Positions 21,790-29,741 of a stretch of DNA of 64,000 nucleotides are shown in pieces (position 1 is the stretch's first letter; each line of letters opens with the position of its first letter). The notes under the pieces are model-generated. The model did not search any database. It saw only the letters and a list, made by a program, of their open reading frames with translations, and had not been told where the DNA came from. Position numbers and translations under genes: made by a program. The stretch covers positions 62,001 to 126,000 of the forward strand of contig NZ_FZOT01000001.1 of assembly GCF_900188095.1 (NCBI RefSeq), read 5' to 3'. Origin of the DNA: Noviherbaspirillum humi. GTDB lineage: Bacteria > Pseudomonadota > Gammaproteobacteria > Burkholderiales > Burkholderiaceae_D.

Positions 21790-22260
21790 TCAGGCGGCGT
21801 CCTTGATCGGCTTGCTTTCCCTGGCGGGCTTTTCCGGCTTGCGCTTCGCCGCCGTCTTGCGCGCCGGCTTCGCTTCGCCGCCGTTGGCCGCCAGCAGGCG
21901 GCGGCACTCGGCCTCATGCGCCCCGATTTCGGCCAGCGTCACTTCCAGGTCCTCGCGCTGGCGTTCCAGCGTTTCCCTGTGCTGGGCCAGCACCTGCATG
22001 AAGCGCTTCAACTGGGCGCTCGTGTCCTTGGGCGATTCGTACATGTCGACCAGGCTCTTGATCTCCATCAGGCTCAGGCCGAGGCGCTTGCCGCGCAGGG
22101 TGAGCTTGAGCCGGGTGCGCTCGCGCGCGCCGTAGACGCGGACCCGGCCGCCGGCGCCTTCGCGCTTCGGGCTGAGCAGGCCCTGGTCTTCATAAAAGCG
22201 GATGGCGCGCGGCGTGATGTCGAATTCCCGAGCCAGTTCGGTGATGGTGTAGGTCGGCAT
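21790..22260 (-). CDS. liuR: MerR-family regulator of leucine/isovalerate degradation
   Basis: A 156-residue MerR-type activator/repressor. The winged helix is at residues 1-70 (YTITELAREFDITPRAIRFYEDQGLL, then RVRVYGARERTRLKLTLRGKRLGLSL), followed by a coiled coil (about 85-120) and a lysine/alanine-rich tail GEAKPARKTAAKRKPEKPA. No cysteine metal site is present, so it probably senses an acyl-CoA intermediate, as described for LiuR in proteobacteria. Gene order liuR-liuA and the two shared palindromic sites support the name. Confidence 0.92.
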   Translation of the reverse strand: MPTYTITELAREFDITPRAIRFYEDQGLLSPKREGAGGRVRVYGARERTRLKLTLRGKRLGLSLMEIKSLVDMYESPKDTSAQLKRFMQVLAQHRETLERQREDLEVTLAEIGAHEAECRRLLAANGGEAKPARKTAAKRKPEKPARESKPIKDAA

Positions 22261-22308
22261 GGTCGGCGGCGATGAGCAAGGATTGCGTTTAGAATGGAGG
22301 CTTCCGCA

Positions 22309-22326
22309 GTTAACGTAAACGTCAAC
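22309..22326. promoter_or_regulatory. Putative LiuR operator between liuR and the divergent hydrolase gene
   Basis: GTTAACGTAAACGTCAAC, a dyad with the same 14-base core as the liuA-upstream site. It is 49-66 bp before liuR and 87 bp before the divergent metallo-hydrolase gene at 22413, so it may control both. Confidence 0.72.
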
Positions 22327-22412
22327 CTTGGCCTATTGTAGCGCGTGCGCCGCGAATGTGAACCCTCCGGCGCGGCCTTGGCATCCCTTCCCTTCCCGCT
22401 TTTTCCGACACG

Positions 22413-23477
22413 ATGAATCCGCTCGAATCCCAGCTCGATTACGCCTTCGGCGACACGATTCCCGCGCCCGGCGCCGTCCACCAGGTGGCGCCCGGCATCC
22501 ATTGGCTGCGCATGGGCCTGCCCTTCGCCCTCGACCATATCAACCTGTGGCTGATCCGCGATGCGATCGATGACGGCAATGGCCTGCGTCAGGGCTGGAC
22601 GGTGGTCGACTGCGGCATCGCCAACGACGCCACCCGCGCCGCGTGGGAGCAGGTATTCGCCTCGGCCCTGGACGGCCTGCCCATCCTGCGGGTGATCGTC
22701 ACCCACTGCCACCCCGACCATGTCGGCCTGGCCGACTGGTTGTGCCAGCGCTGGCAGGCGCCGCTGTGGATGACCGCCGGCGAATTCGGCTTCGCCCGCA
22801 TGATGTCGGCCGCCCTGCCCGGCGTCGACGGCACCGCCATGCTGCCGCACTTCCAGCGCCACGGCCTGACCGATCCCGCCATGCTGGAGCAGCTGAGCGG
22901 CCGGCGCAGCTATTACCCGACGCTGGTGCCGTCGGTGCCGCAGGCTTACCGCCGCCTGCAGGACGGCGACCGGCTGCGCATCGGCGCGCACGACTGGCAG
23001 GTCATCACCGGCTTCGGCCATTCGCCGGAGCACATGGCGCTGTACTGCGAAGCGCAGCAGCTGCTTATCTCCGGCGACATGGTGCTGCCGCGCATTTCCA
23101 CCAATGTCTCGGTGTTCGCGGTGGAGCCGGAAGCCAATCCAGTCCAGCTTTATCTCGACTCGCTGCAAAAGTATGCGCCGCTGCCGGCCGCTACCCTGGT
23201 GTTGCCGGCGCACGGCAAGCCCTTCCGCGGCCTGCATACCCGCATCGGGCAGCTGCAGGCGCATCACCGCGAGCGGCTGGCGGAAGTCCTGGCCGTCTGC
23301 GCCGAACCGCAGAGCGCCGCCGACATCGTGCCTGTCATGTTCCGCCGGCCGCTCGACGCGCATCAGCTCACCTTCGCCCTTGGCGAGGCGCTGGCCCACC
23401 TGCATAAGCTCTGGTTCGACGGCGCGCTGCGGCGGGAACTGAATGCGGATGGCATCGTGCGCTTCAAGGCGGCCTAG
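22413..23477 (+). CDS. MBL-fold metallo-hydrolase, divergent from liuR
   Basis: A 354-residue metallo-beta-lactamase-fold protein. The zinc motif is VTHCHPDHVG (His98, His100, Asp102, His103), with further ligands in TGFGHSPEHMALY, ISGDMVLPRIS and VLPAHGKPF. A C-terminal winged-helix-like extension (MFRRPLDAHQLTFALGEALAHLHKLW) is found in LACTB2-like and thioesterase-like members that act on CoA or ring-cleavage products. Being divergent from liuR and sharing an operator region, it may hydrolyse an acyl-CoA by-product of the pathway; this is inference. Confidence 0.88.
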   Translation: MNPLESQLDYAFGDTIPAPGAVHQVAPGIHWLRMGLPFALDHINLWLIRDAIDDGNGLRQGWTVVDCGIANDATRAAWEQVFASALDGLPILRVIVTHCHPDHVGLADWLCQRWQAPLWMTAGEFGFARMMSAALPGVDGTAMLPHFQRHGLTDPAMLEQLSGRRSYYPTLVPSVPQAYRRLQDGDRLRIGAHDWQVITGFGHSPEHMALYCEAQQLLISGDMVLPRISTNVSVFAVEPEANPVQLYLDSLQKYAPLPAATLVLPAHGKPFRGLHTRIGQLQAHHRERLAEVLAVCAEPQSAADIVPVMFRRPLDAHQLTFALGEALAHLHKLWFDGALRRELNADGIVRFKAA

Positions 23478-23797
23478 TACCGCTGACAGTCGGTGCGACA
23501 GCCGGTTTCAGCCGCTGCCCGAGCCTGTCCGTACAGGAAGGTTCCTCGCTCACATGGCCAAAATAGGGCGCGGATTGACATTGCTCAAACCGGATTCCGA
23601 GTAAGTGTTTATTTCCCTCAATTTGACTAAGAATACCTAATAGAAGGAATTCAAGGAGTATCCATCCCGCGAACGCGATCCCGCGCCGGCAAACTCCCTT
23701 CCATCCGTTCGTTTCCCGGCCATTGACGCTTGGTTCACAAAAGGTTTTATCGGGGAACGACTGACTATCACAATAGGAAATGGAATAGTGCCGGGCA
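23478..23797. other. Non-coding gap before the Xre-like gene
   Basis: This 320-bp stretch is clearly richer in A+T than its surroundings and has no convincing coding frame. A weak promoter-like pair TTGACG (23723-23728) and TTTTAT (23745-23750) with 16-bp spacing could drive the gene at 23798. No repeat or RNA gene was recognised. Confidence 0.4.
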
Positions 23798-24205
23798 ATG
23801 AATCCATCCACAGAACGAGAAAGCTTTAGCGAGCGCCTGCAGCAAGCACTGCGGAATGCTGGCTATTCTGCAGAAAGCCCGACCCAGCTGGCGCGCGAAT
23901 TCAACCTCCGCTTCGACGGGCGTCCCATCACCGTGCATGCGGCGCGCAAATGGCTGGTGGGCGAAGCGATCCCTACGCAGGAGAAGCTGCGCATCCTGGC
24001 CCACTGGCTGACGGTGCCGGCAGACTGGCTGCGCTTCGGCGGCACCGAATTCGAACCGAGCGAAATTCCGGCCAGCACGCGCTCGCCGCTGGTCTCGGCC
24101 GACCTCAAGCTGCTGTCCGAGTTCCAGCGCCTGGATGAACATCATCAGAACCTGGCGCGGGAATTCCTGCGCATGCTGATCCGCATCAGCCCGAAAAAAC
24201 AGTAG
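23798..24205 (+). CDS. Xre/Cro-like transcriptional regulator
   Basis: A 135-residue protein with an N-terminal helix-turn-helix-like part: SFSERLQQALRNAGYSAESPTQLAREFNLR followed by GRPITVHAARKWLVGEAIPTQEKLRILAHWLTVPADWLRFG (about residues 10-90). This arrangement, ending in a W-L-R-F-G turn, is familiar from small Burkholderiales DNA-binding proteins of phage-repressor type. The C-terminus (DLKLLSEFQRLDEHHQNLAREFLRML) forms a likely dimerisation helix. It ends 9 bp before the convergent cobalamin-binding gene. Target genes are unknown. Confidence 0.75.
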   Translation: MNPSTERESFSERLQQALRNAGYSAESPTQLAREFNLRFDGRPITVHAARKWLVGEAIPTQEKLRILAHWLTVPADWLRFGGTEFEPSEIPASTRSPLVSADLKLLSEFQRLDEHHQNLAREFLRMLIRISPKKQ

Positions 24206-24214
24206 CGCCCTTCC

Positions 24215-25012
24215 CTATCGCGCTTCCAGCGCCAGGTTCTGCAGATAAGCCAGTCCCTGAATGGCGCGGCTGCCGTACCACGAGAGCATCTCCCCATCCA
24301 CCAGCAGGACCGGACTGCCCACCTGCCGCTCCAGCGCATCGACATGTTCCTCGGTGAAGCGGTAGGGTTCGGTGGACAGCAGCACCATATCGATCTCGCG
24401 CGCCAGCGCATCCGACCATTCGAAGCGCGGATAGCGCTCCGGCGACGGCGCCTGCCAGCAGGTCCAGCCGATCAGCGCCAGCATGCGCGCGATATAGGTG
24501 TCGGCCGATACCGTCATCCACGGATCCTTCCAGATGCAGTACAGCACCCTTTGTGCCGGGCGCGGCGGCAGCGCCTGCAAGGCCGCGAGCGAACGCTCGA
24601 AGGCGGCGCATAGCGCTTCGGCGCGGCTGGCAGCGCCGAAGATGCCGCCCAGCAGCCGATACAAACCGGGATTGTCCTGCGGCGCCAGCGGGTGGGTGAC
24701 GATGATGTGCGGGATGAAGCGCGCCAGTTCCTCCACCGTCGGCTTTTCGTTTTCATCGATGTTCACCACCAGATGGGTTGGGGCCAGGCGCCGGATCTTG
24801 TCGATGTTCACGGCCTTGGTGCCGCCAACCTTCGGAATGGCGGCGACCACGTCCGCCGGGTGGATGCAGAAGCCGGTGCGGCCGACCAGCCACGGCGCCA
24901 GGCCGAGGTCGCACAGCAGCTCGGTGATCGAGGGCACCAGGCTGACGATGCGCGGCTGCTCCCCCGGGGCTACGGCGACGTGGACCGTGCCTATCGCATC
25001 GATCAGCGTCAT
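24215..25012 (-). CDS. Cobalamin-binding (BtuF-like) helical-backbone metal receptor protein
   Basis: A 265-residue protein of the periplasmic-binding-protein class III fold: RIVSLVPSITELLCDLGLAPWLVGRT at the N-terminus, then VGGTKAVNIDKIRRLAPTHLVVNIDENEK, and LLVDGEMLSWYGSR near the end. These match BtuF-type B12/siderophore-binding proteins. Unlike true BtuF it has no signal peptide, starting MTLIDAIGTVHVAVAPGEQP, so it would be cytoplasmic. The start at 25012 overlaps the SDR stop as ATGA, confirming the pairing of the two genes. No transporter genes are adjacent, so the ligand and function are open. Confidence 0.78.
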   Translation of the reverse strand: MTLIDAIGTVHVAVAPGEQPRIVSLVPSITELLCDLGLAPWLVGRTGFCIHPADVVAAIPKVGGTKAVNIDKIRRLAPTHLVVNIDENEKPTVEELARFIPHIIVTHPLAPQDNPGLYRLLGGIFGAASRAEALCAAFERSLAALQALPPRPAQRVLYCIWKDPWMTVSADTYIARMLALIGWTCWQAPSPERYPRFEWSDALAREIDMVLLSTEPYRFTEEHVDALERQVGSPVLLVDGEMLSWYGSRAIQGLAYLQNLALEAR

Positions 25013-25794
25013 GGTCGCTTCTGCCTCGGCTTGTGCGGCGCCCTGGCGAACAGCAGGTCGTACAGCGCATTCGGCAGCAGGCGCAGCAGCTTGGCCACCA
25101 CGCCCATCTGCCACGGGATGACGCGGTAGCCGACGCCGGCATCGATGGCGGCCACGGCGCGGGCGGCGAACTTCTCCGGCGCCATCAGGAAGGGCATGGG
25201 ATAGGGATTGCCGCGGGTCATGGGCGTATCGATGTAGCCGGGCGCGATGGTCACCACCTTCACGCCGCTGGCGCGGCACTCCAGCCGCAGCGATTCGCAG
25301 TAGGCGATCACCGCCGCCTTGGAGGCGCTGTAGGCGCCGGCGCCGGGCAAGCCGCGAATGCCGGCGACGCTGCCGATGCCGACCAGCCGGCAGTCCCGGT
25401 TGCCGGCCGCCGCCTGCCGCTGCATCGCCGCGATGAAGGGCGTGAAGGTGGCCACGGTTGCGGCGACATTGGTGGCGAACACCCGCTCGAATACCGGCAG
25501 GTCTTCCGCATGCGCCGTCAGGGTGCCGACCGAGATGCCGGCATTGGCGATCACCACCTCCACCCCGCCTTCGCGGCGCAGGAAGTCGGCGGCCGCCTCG
25601 GCCAGGGCCGCATGGTCGGTGACGTCGAGCGCATAGCGGTGGTGGCGCTGCGCATTCGGCAGGCCGGCGATCAGCGCGTCCAATGCTTCGCCGCGACGCG
25701 CCGCCAGGCCGAGGATGGCTCCCTGCCGGGCATATTCGCGCGCCAGCGCCGCGCCGAGCCCGCTGGAGGCGCCGGTGATGAAGACGCGCTTCAT
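25009..25794 (-). CDS. Short-chain dehydrogenase/reductase
   Basis: A 261-residue SDR with cofactor motif FITGASSGLGAALA at residues 5-18, DVTDHAAL, NAGISVGT, catalytic GIGSVAGIRGLPGAGAYSASKAAV (Ser, Tyr and Lys in place) and APGYIDTPMTRGNPYPMPF. The hydrophobic tail with MGVVAKLLRLLPNALYDLLF resembles membrane-associated SDRs acting on lipid-like substrates. It is upstream of, and translationally coupled to, the BtuF-like gene. Substrate unknown. Confidence 0.88.
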   Translation of the reverse strand: MKRVFITGASSGLGAALAREYARQGAILGLAARRGEALDALIAGLPNAQRHHRYALDVTDHAALAEAAADFLRREGGVEVVIANAGISVGTLTAHAEDLPVFERVFATNVAATVATFTPFIAAMQRQAAAGNRDCRLVGIGSVAGIRGLPGAGAYSASKAAVIAYCESLRLECRASGVKVVTIAPGYIDTPMTRGNPYPMPFLMAPEKFAARAVAAIDAGVGYRVIPWQMGVVAKLLRLLPNALYDLLFARAPHKPRQKRP

Positions 25795-26015
25795 GATGGA
25801 TAGTTTGCAAACATGGCTGCCAAGTATAGGCGATGGGCTAGCACAACATGCTGGATACGAAGTCCCTGATCTGTATTGTTTGGGACTTGATTAGACAGGC
25901 TGTGTCAAATTGCGAACTTCCGAGTTCGACCCGAAGCGGAAGTTGGCTTCGCTCAAAGTAACCCTCAGCAGTTCTCTTCAATGGTTGGGCTCATTTTGAA
26001 ATGAGCGCGGCTGAG

Positions 26016-26501
26016 TCATGTACCCATATCTCGTTTCAGATGCTTGGTCATTGGTATGCCCGCCATACCAAAGGCAATGACTGACGGACCAATCACTTCA
26101 AATCCATTCCTTAGATAGAACGGTCGCGCCGTAAGTGTACTGGTCAGATGGAGTGTCTGAATGCCGCGTTTCACAGCCAGTCGCTCAAGTGAGCGAAGCA
26201 TTGCCCGACCGGTGCCAGTGAAGCGAACTTCGGGAAGCACATAACAAAGCATAACCTCGCCCGACGTCGAACACGCCGCGAAACCCGCTACCTGGCCGCT
26301 TGCGACCGCGACTATACAAAACAGATATCCGTTCGACAGCCACCCTCGAACAGTCTCCGGAGTCTTATTTCGGACCCATGCAGCGATAATTCCAGAATCA
26401 TCCTGATGGTCTTCACTACAGCACTCCGTGATCGAGCGGTTAAGCACTTGGCTGGCGGCAAAAGCGTCATCTTCAACCGCAGGGCGGATTTCGATCTGCA
26501 T
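26016..26501 (-). CDS. GNAT-family N-acetyltransferase
   Basis: A 161-residue GNAT with the acetyl-CoA loop in LPEVRFTGTGRAMLRSLERLA (R/Q-x-x-G-x-A type), strands FCIVAVASGQVAGFAAC and GEVMLCYV before it, and ARPFYLRNGFEVIGPS after it, the usual Y-x-x-x-G-F end. The start at 26501 was chosen over a GTG at 26513 because GAGG lies six bases before this ATG. G+C content is lower than the flanking chromosome, and the flanks on both sides are non-coding, suggesting recent acquisition. Substrate unknown. Confidence 0.85.
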   Translation of the reverse strand: MQIEIRPAVEDDAFAASQVLNRSITECCSEDHQDDSGIIAAWVRNKTPETVRGWLSNGYLFCIVAVASGQVAGFAACSTSGEVMLCYVLPEVRFTGTGRAMLRSLERLAVKRGIQTLHLTSTLTARPFYLRNGFEVIGPSVIAFGMAGIPMTKHLKRDMGT

Positions 26502-26826
26502 GTTTATCCTCACTATTTTCTGGAGATTGTACTCCCCGCGAAAGGCTGCTTTTGGCCGATAGTAGCCCTGCCCCGTCGACGACTATCGACCCGAAGCGGT
26601 CACCCAACCGGGTCATCTGGACTACGCTAGCCGCTCACGATCTGTTCCGACTCTTTGAAACAGCGTTCTTCCATACGGTGATACAGTGGAACCTGCTACC
26701 CAAGAAGCTTTCAGGCTGAGAATTCGTACGTCGGCCCGAACAGCCCCAATCGGTTTCGCCCCCTGATTGGCCGGGCCGATGACGTACATGCCTTAATTTG
26801 ACGTTGCATGAGCAAGGACTGTTCGA
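26502..26826. other. Non-coding gap
   Basis: About 325 bp without a convincing gene between the GNAT and the aldolase genes. It includes CGACCCGAAGCGG (around 26589), a fragment also found at 25927-25940, so short dispersed repeats are present in this lower-GC patch. No promoter or RNA gene was recognised with confidence. Confidence 0.4.
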
Positions 26827-27573
26827 ATGAATCACGAAAACGATAAGGTTTGGCGCGTCCGGGTCCAGTTGGCAGCCGCGAACCGTCTGGCTGTGTACGA
26901 CGACCTGGAAGAAGGCATCGACAACCACTTCACAGCGCGCGTTCCGGGCAAGGAAGATCGGTATCTGGTACTCCCGTTCGGCCGGCACTGGTCCGAAGCA
27001 AAGGCGAGCGACTTGATCGTGTTCAACGAAGCCGGCGATGTCCTCGAAGGAGATGGAACGCTGGAACTCAGCGCGCTGAGCATTCACGCTCCTCTTCACC
27101 GAATCACCGGTGCGAATGTGGTCCTGCACACTCATCAGACTTGGGCGCTGGCGCTGAACATGATGGAAGACAACCGCCTACTTCCCGGGAGTCAGACCGC
27201 CGCTTTCCTCACGCCGCACATCGCTTATGACGACGGCTACGCAGGCCTAGCTGCCTCGCTGAGCGAAGGCGAACGACTTGCTGCCATTCTGGGCACCAAG
27301 CAAATCCTTTTCATGAAAAATCACGGCGTTCTCGTGATCGGAGAAACCATCGCGCAGGCTTACCGCCGGCTGTACAAGCTAGAGCGCGTCTGCCGCGCGC
27401 AAATTCTGGCAATGTCTACCGGCCGGCCGCTAGCGCTACTTGACGAGGCCACCGTGGAGAAGGTGAGCCGACCAAATCCGCGCAACAGTCATTCGCAGGA
27501 AGAGCGCGAAATGCTCTATTTCGCGGCCATGATGCGGGTGTTGGATCGCGAGATGCCCGGCTATGCGGATTGA
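26827..27573 (+). CDS. Class II aldolase/adducin family protein
   Basis: A 248-residue class II aldolase-fold protein. The zinc-binding histidine pair is in VVLHTHQTWALAL (H-x-H), a further histidine is in FMKNHGVLVIG, and the N-terminal DDLEEGIDNHFTARVP matches the G-N-x-S/T region of fuculose-phosphate aldolases. The start is supported by AAGGA eight bases upstream. Members act as sugar-phosphate aldolases, decarboxylases or epimerases; the substrate is not apparent. It is alone on its strand with non-coding DNA on each side. Confidence 0.85.
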   Translation: MNHENDKVWRVRVQLAAANRLAVYDDLEEGIDNHFTARVPGKEDRYLVLPFGRHWSEAKASDLIVFNEAGDVLEGDGTLELSALSIHAPLHRITGANVVLHTHQTWALALNMMEDNRLLPGSQTAAFLTPHIAYDDGYAGLAASLSEGERLAAILGTKQILFMKNHGVLVIGETIAQAYRRLYKLERVCRAQILAMSTGRPLALLDEATVEKVSRPNPRNSHSQEEREMLYFAAMMRVLDREMPGYAD

Positions 27574-27997
27574 CGCCATAAGTCAGGCAATTGGCCGTGG
27601 TTAGCCGATTTGTCTTGCTGCAGACGCTCACTCCGGCGACCGAGCGTTAAGCCATGCACAAGGTCGACTCGTCCACAATTGGAACGCTGATCGTTGATCT
27701 AATCGAAAGAGGATTGCTGCACATGAGAGGTGTGGCCATGGCTTGGATATCGTTGCCGGCTTCGGCACTCAACCATCGGTGCCATTTCTGGCCAACAACG
27801 ATGAATGCTCTCCACCACAAGGATCTACCTGCATCCACTGGCGACGCACGGCATTGGCAATCTCTGGAGGAACCCCGCACGGATTGGACAAGAGTAGCTT
27901 GCGCTATCGAGCAACGGCGACCATCCGCTTTTGGCCGTGAGTTGCCCTACCCACCGGCTCAGAACGACTCCAAGCTGCCTGTTATCATTCGCAACGT
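27574..27997. other. Gap with decayed coding sequence
   Basis: No intact gene is visible. Short open frames in several phases (for example from 27654 and 27743) are interrupted and show no recognisable motif. Because the next segment encodes an anti-sigma-factor C-terminus without its N-terminal half, this stretch may hold the decayed remainder of that gene. Confidence 0.4.
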
Positions 27998-28255
27998 GTG
28001 GTCGGCTCAGTACATGCCGCCGCCGATCGCAGCCTGGAACGGTGGACGGAATCGGTGCGAGGTGCACCGCGGTTGCTTGGCCTAATCAATGCGAATGGCC
28101 CGGTCACTATCCGCCAGCCGCTGCAGGTCACGCTACAGACCATGCCAGTGTTTACCGTGAGCTTGGAGCCCAAAGGCGGCACACCGACTCCACGGGCGCC
28201 GAGTGGACGGGTATATAAGGGCGCTTGGGTGCGAGTTCAGTACTACACCAAATAG
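27998..28255 (+). pseudogene. Remnant of an anti-sigma-K factor (RskA C-terminal domain)
   Basis: The frame reads DRSLERWTESVRGAPRLLGL followed by INANGPVTI and then VFTVSLEPKGGTPTPRAPSG. This matches the conserved end of RskA-type anti-sigma factors (ELW-x-L/P..GAPRSLGLL, then AVSLEPAGGSPTG.PTGPV). The N-terminal sigma-binding region and transmembrane helix are missing and no ECF sigma gene is next to it, so I call it a fragment. Such sigma/anti-sigma pairs often lie by periplasmic catalase-like genes, as is the case here. Confidence 0.6.
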
Positions 28256-28326
28256 TTGAATCCGTTTGAAGCACAGCAACGTATAAGTAAGTGCAATCCG
28301 CAAACAACTTACTAAAAGGAGTAGCC

Positions 28327-29331
28327 GTGAGAAAGCTTGCTGCCACATTTACCCTCTGCACTGCCTTCGTCTCATCGGCCTACGCCGCTGAGACCGTGAC
28401 TTCACCCGATCCGACGAAGCTAGTCGATGCCTTTGAGGCAGCCAATGGCAAATTCGACGGCTATCGTCGCTCAGGCGCCAAGGGTATCTGCGCAATGGGC
28501 GAGTTTGTAGGCAACGCCGAAGGCCGCGCCTTGTCTGTTGCCTCGGCGTTCAGCGGGCAGAAGATACCGGTAATCGTGCGCTTTTCCGTCGGCGGCGCGA
28601 ATCCGAAAGCGGCCGACAACACTAAGAGCCAGCGCAACATGGCGCTTCAATTCAATCTGCCCGGCGGTGAGTCTTGGCAAATGGGTAACATATCTGCTCC
28701 GATCTTCGGCGCTTCGTCACCGGCGCAATTGCTCGGCCGCCTTGAGTCATTGACTCCGGACCCGATTACGAAGGCTCCGAATCCAGAGAAAGTAAAAGCG
28801 TTCGCCGAAGCCAACCCTGAGGTGCTTTTGCAGAGCAAATATTTCGCAAGCCAACCGGTACCTGCCAGCTTTGCCACCGTGAATTACTGGGGCGTGCACG
28901 GGTTCGCCTTTGTCAACGCAAAGGGCGACAAGCAATTCGGAAAATGGATTTTCGAACCAATTGGTGGCGTACAGGGACTGAGCGACGAGGAAGCCAAAGC
29001 TAAAGGATCAAGCTTTTTGTTCGAAGATCTGCGCCAACGTGTCAAGGACGGTAAGGTCGCATTTAACTTCAACCTTGAAATGGCCCAACCAAGCGATCAG
29101 TTGAACAATGCAACAGTGCCGTTGCCGGAAGGCCGACGAAAAGTCACCTTGGGCACGCTGAAGGTAATATCAGTTTCCGATGACTCTGGCGGCCCTTGCC
29201 TTAATATCACGTTTGTGCCGACGGTCCTGCCGAAGGGAGTGGAGGCGTCGGACGATCCAATGCTCGCCGCCCGCGCAGCGCCATATGCGGTGGGGCTTGG
29301 TCGCCGCTTGACGGAAGGGTCGAAGCAGTAA
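28327..29331 (+). CDS. Periplasmic catalase-family protein (SrpA-like) lacking the distal histidine
   Basis: A 334-residue haem-catalase-fold protein. Start is the GTG at 28327, six bases after AAGGAG; the product then has a classical signal peptide (VRKLAATFTLCTAFVSSAYA, cleavage before AET). Fold segments match small catalase-related peroxidases: KIPVIVRFSVGGANPKAADN, VNYWGVHGFAFVNA, LPKGVEASDDPMLAARAAPYAVGLGRR, which holds the likely proximal haem Tyr (about residue 320). But in YRRSGAKGICAMGEF a glycine (residue 50) stands where relatives have the catalytic distal His (xHAKG). Peroxidase activity is therefore doubtful. Confidence 0.85.
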   Translation: MRKLAATFTLCTAFVSSAYAAETVTSPDPTKLVDAFEAANGKFDGYRRSGAKGICAMGEFVGNAEGRALSVASAFSGQKIPVIVRFSVGGANPKAADNTKSQRNMALQFNLPGGESWQMGNISAPIFGASSPAQLLGRLESLTPDPITKAPNPEKVKAFAEANPEVLLQSKYFASQPVPASFATVNYWGVHGFAFVNAKGDKQFGKWIFEPIGGVQGLSDEEAKAKGSSFLFEDLRQRVKDGKVAFNFNLEMAQPSDQLNNATVPLPEGRRKVTLGTLKVISVSDDSGGPCLNITFVPTVLPKGVEASDDPMLAARAAPYAVGLGRRLTEGSKQ

Positions 29332-29687
29332 GACCTGTCCCGTTCAGAACGGTTGCCCGATGTGCTCACGACGTCATCCTCATGGACCGAAGACTAGTCA
29401 GCACTTCGCAACACAGAGACGGCAAAACTAGGCATATCGTTCTGGTTTCGCGGGTGCCGGATTTGCCGCCTCTAGGTCTGCTTATGGCCGAACCCGGAAG
29501 TTCGACTAGTTTTAAGACCCGACAAAACTGACAGGCGTTTATGGCGGTGCGGAGGAAAACGATCTCGTCGCCATAAAAACCAGGCAGTCGCCGTATTTCT
29601 TGGCGTGGTTTGATTCTTCGATTAGACAAAGTCTCGAACCTGCGCAATTCGCTGCCTCAACCATTTCAATCTTCAAACAGCGCGAAA
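29332..29687. other. Non-coding gap downstream of the catalase-like gene
   Basis: About 355 bp with no convincing gene. It contains CCGGAAGTTCGAC (about 29495-29507), a variant of the GAACTTCC/GGAAGTTC motif that recurs at 25914, 50011 and 54015. No RNA gene recognised. Confidence 0.4.
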
Positions 29688-29722
29688 GAAAAAGCCCGCG
29701 CCATCCAGGCCGCGGGCTTTTC
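29688..29722 (-). terminator. Rho-independent terminator of dsbA
   Basis: A 10-bp perfect stem, AAAGCCCGCG and CGCGGGCTTT with a 10-base loop, flanked by A/T runs, lies 20 bp past the dsbA stop. On the minus strand it ends in a T-rich tail. Confidence 0.85.
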
Positions 29723-29741
29723 GTTCAATCCAGCGAGACGA

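Noticed and set aside
27654-28085. 143-codon plus-strand frame before the anti-sigma remnant
   Set aside because: No recognisable motif, no ribosome-binding site, and it conflicts with the frame that carries the RskA signature.
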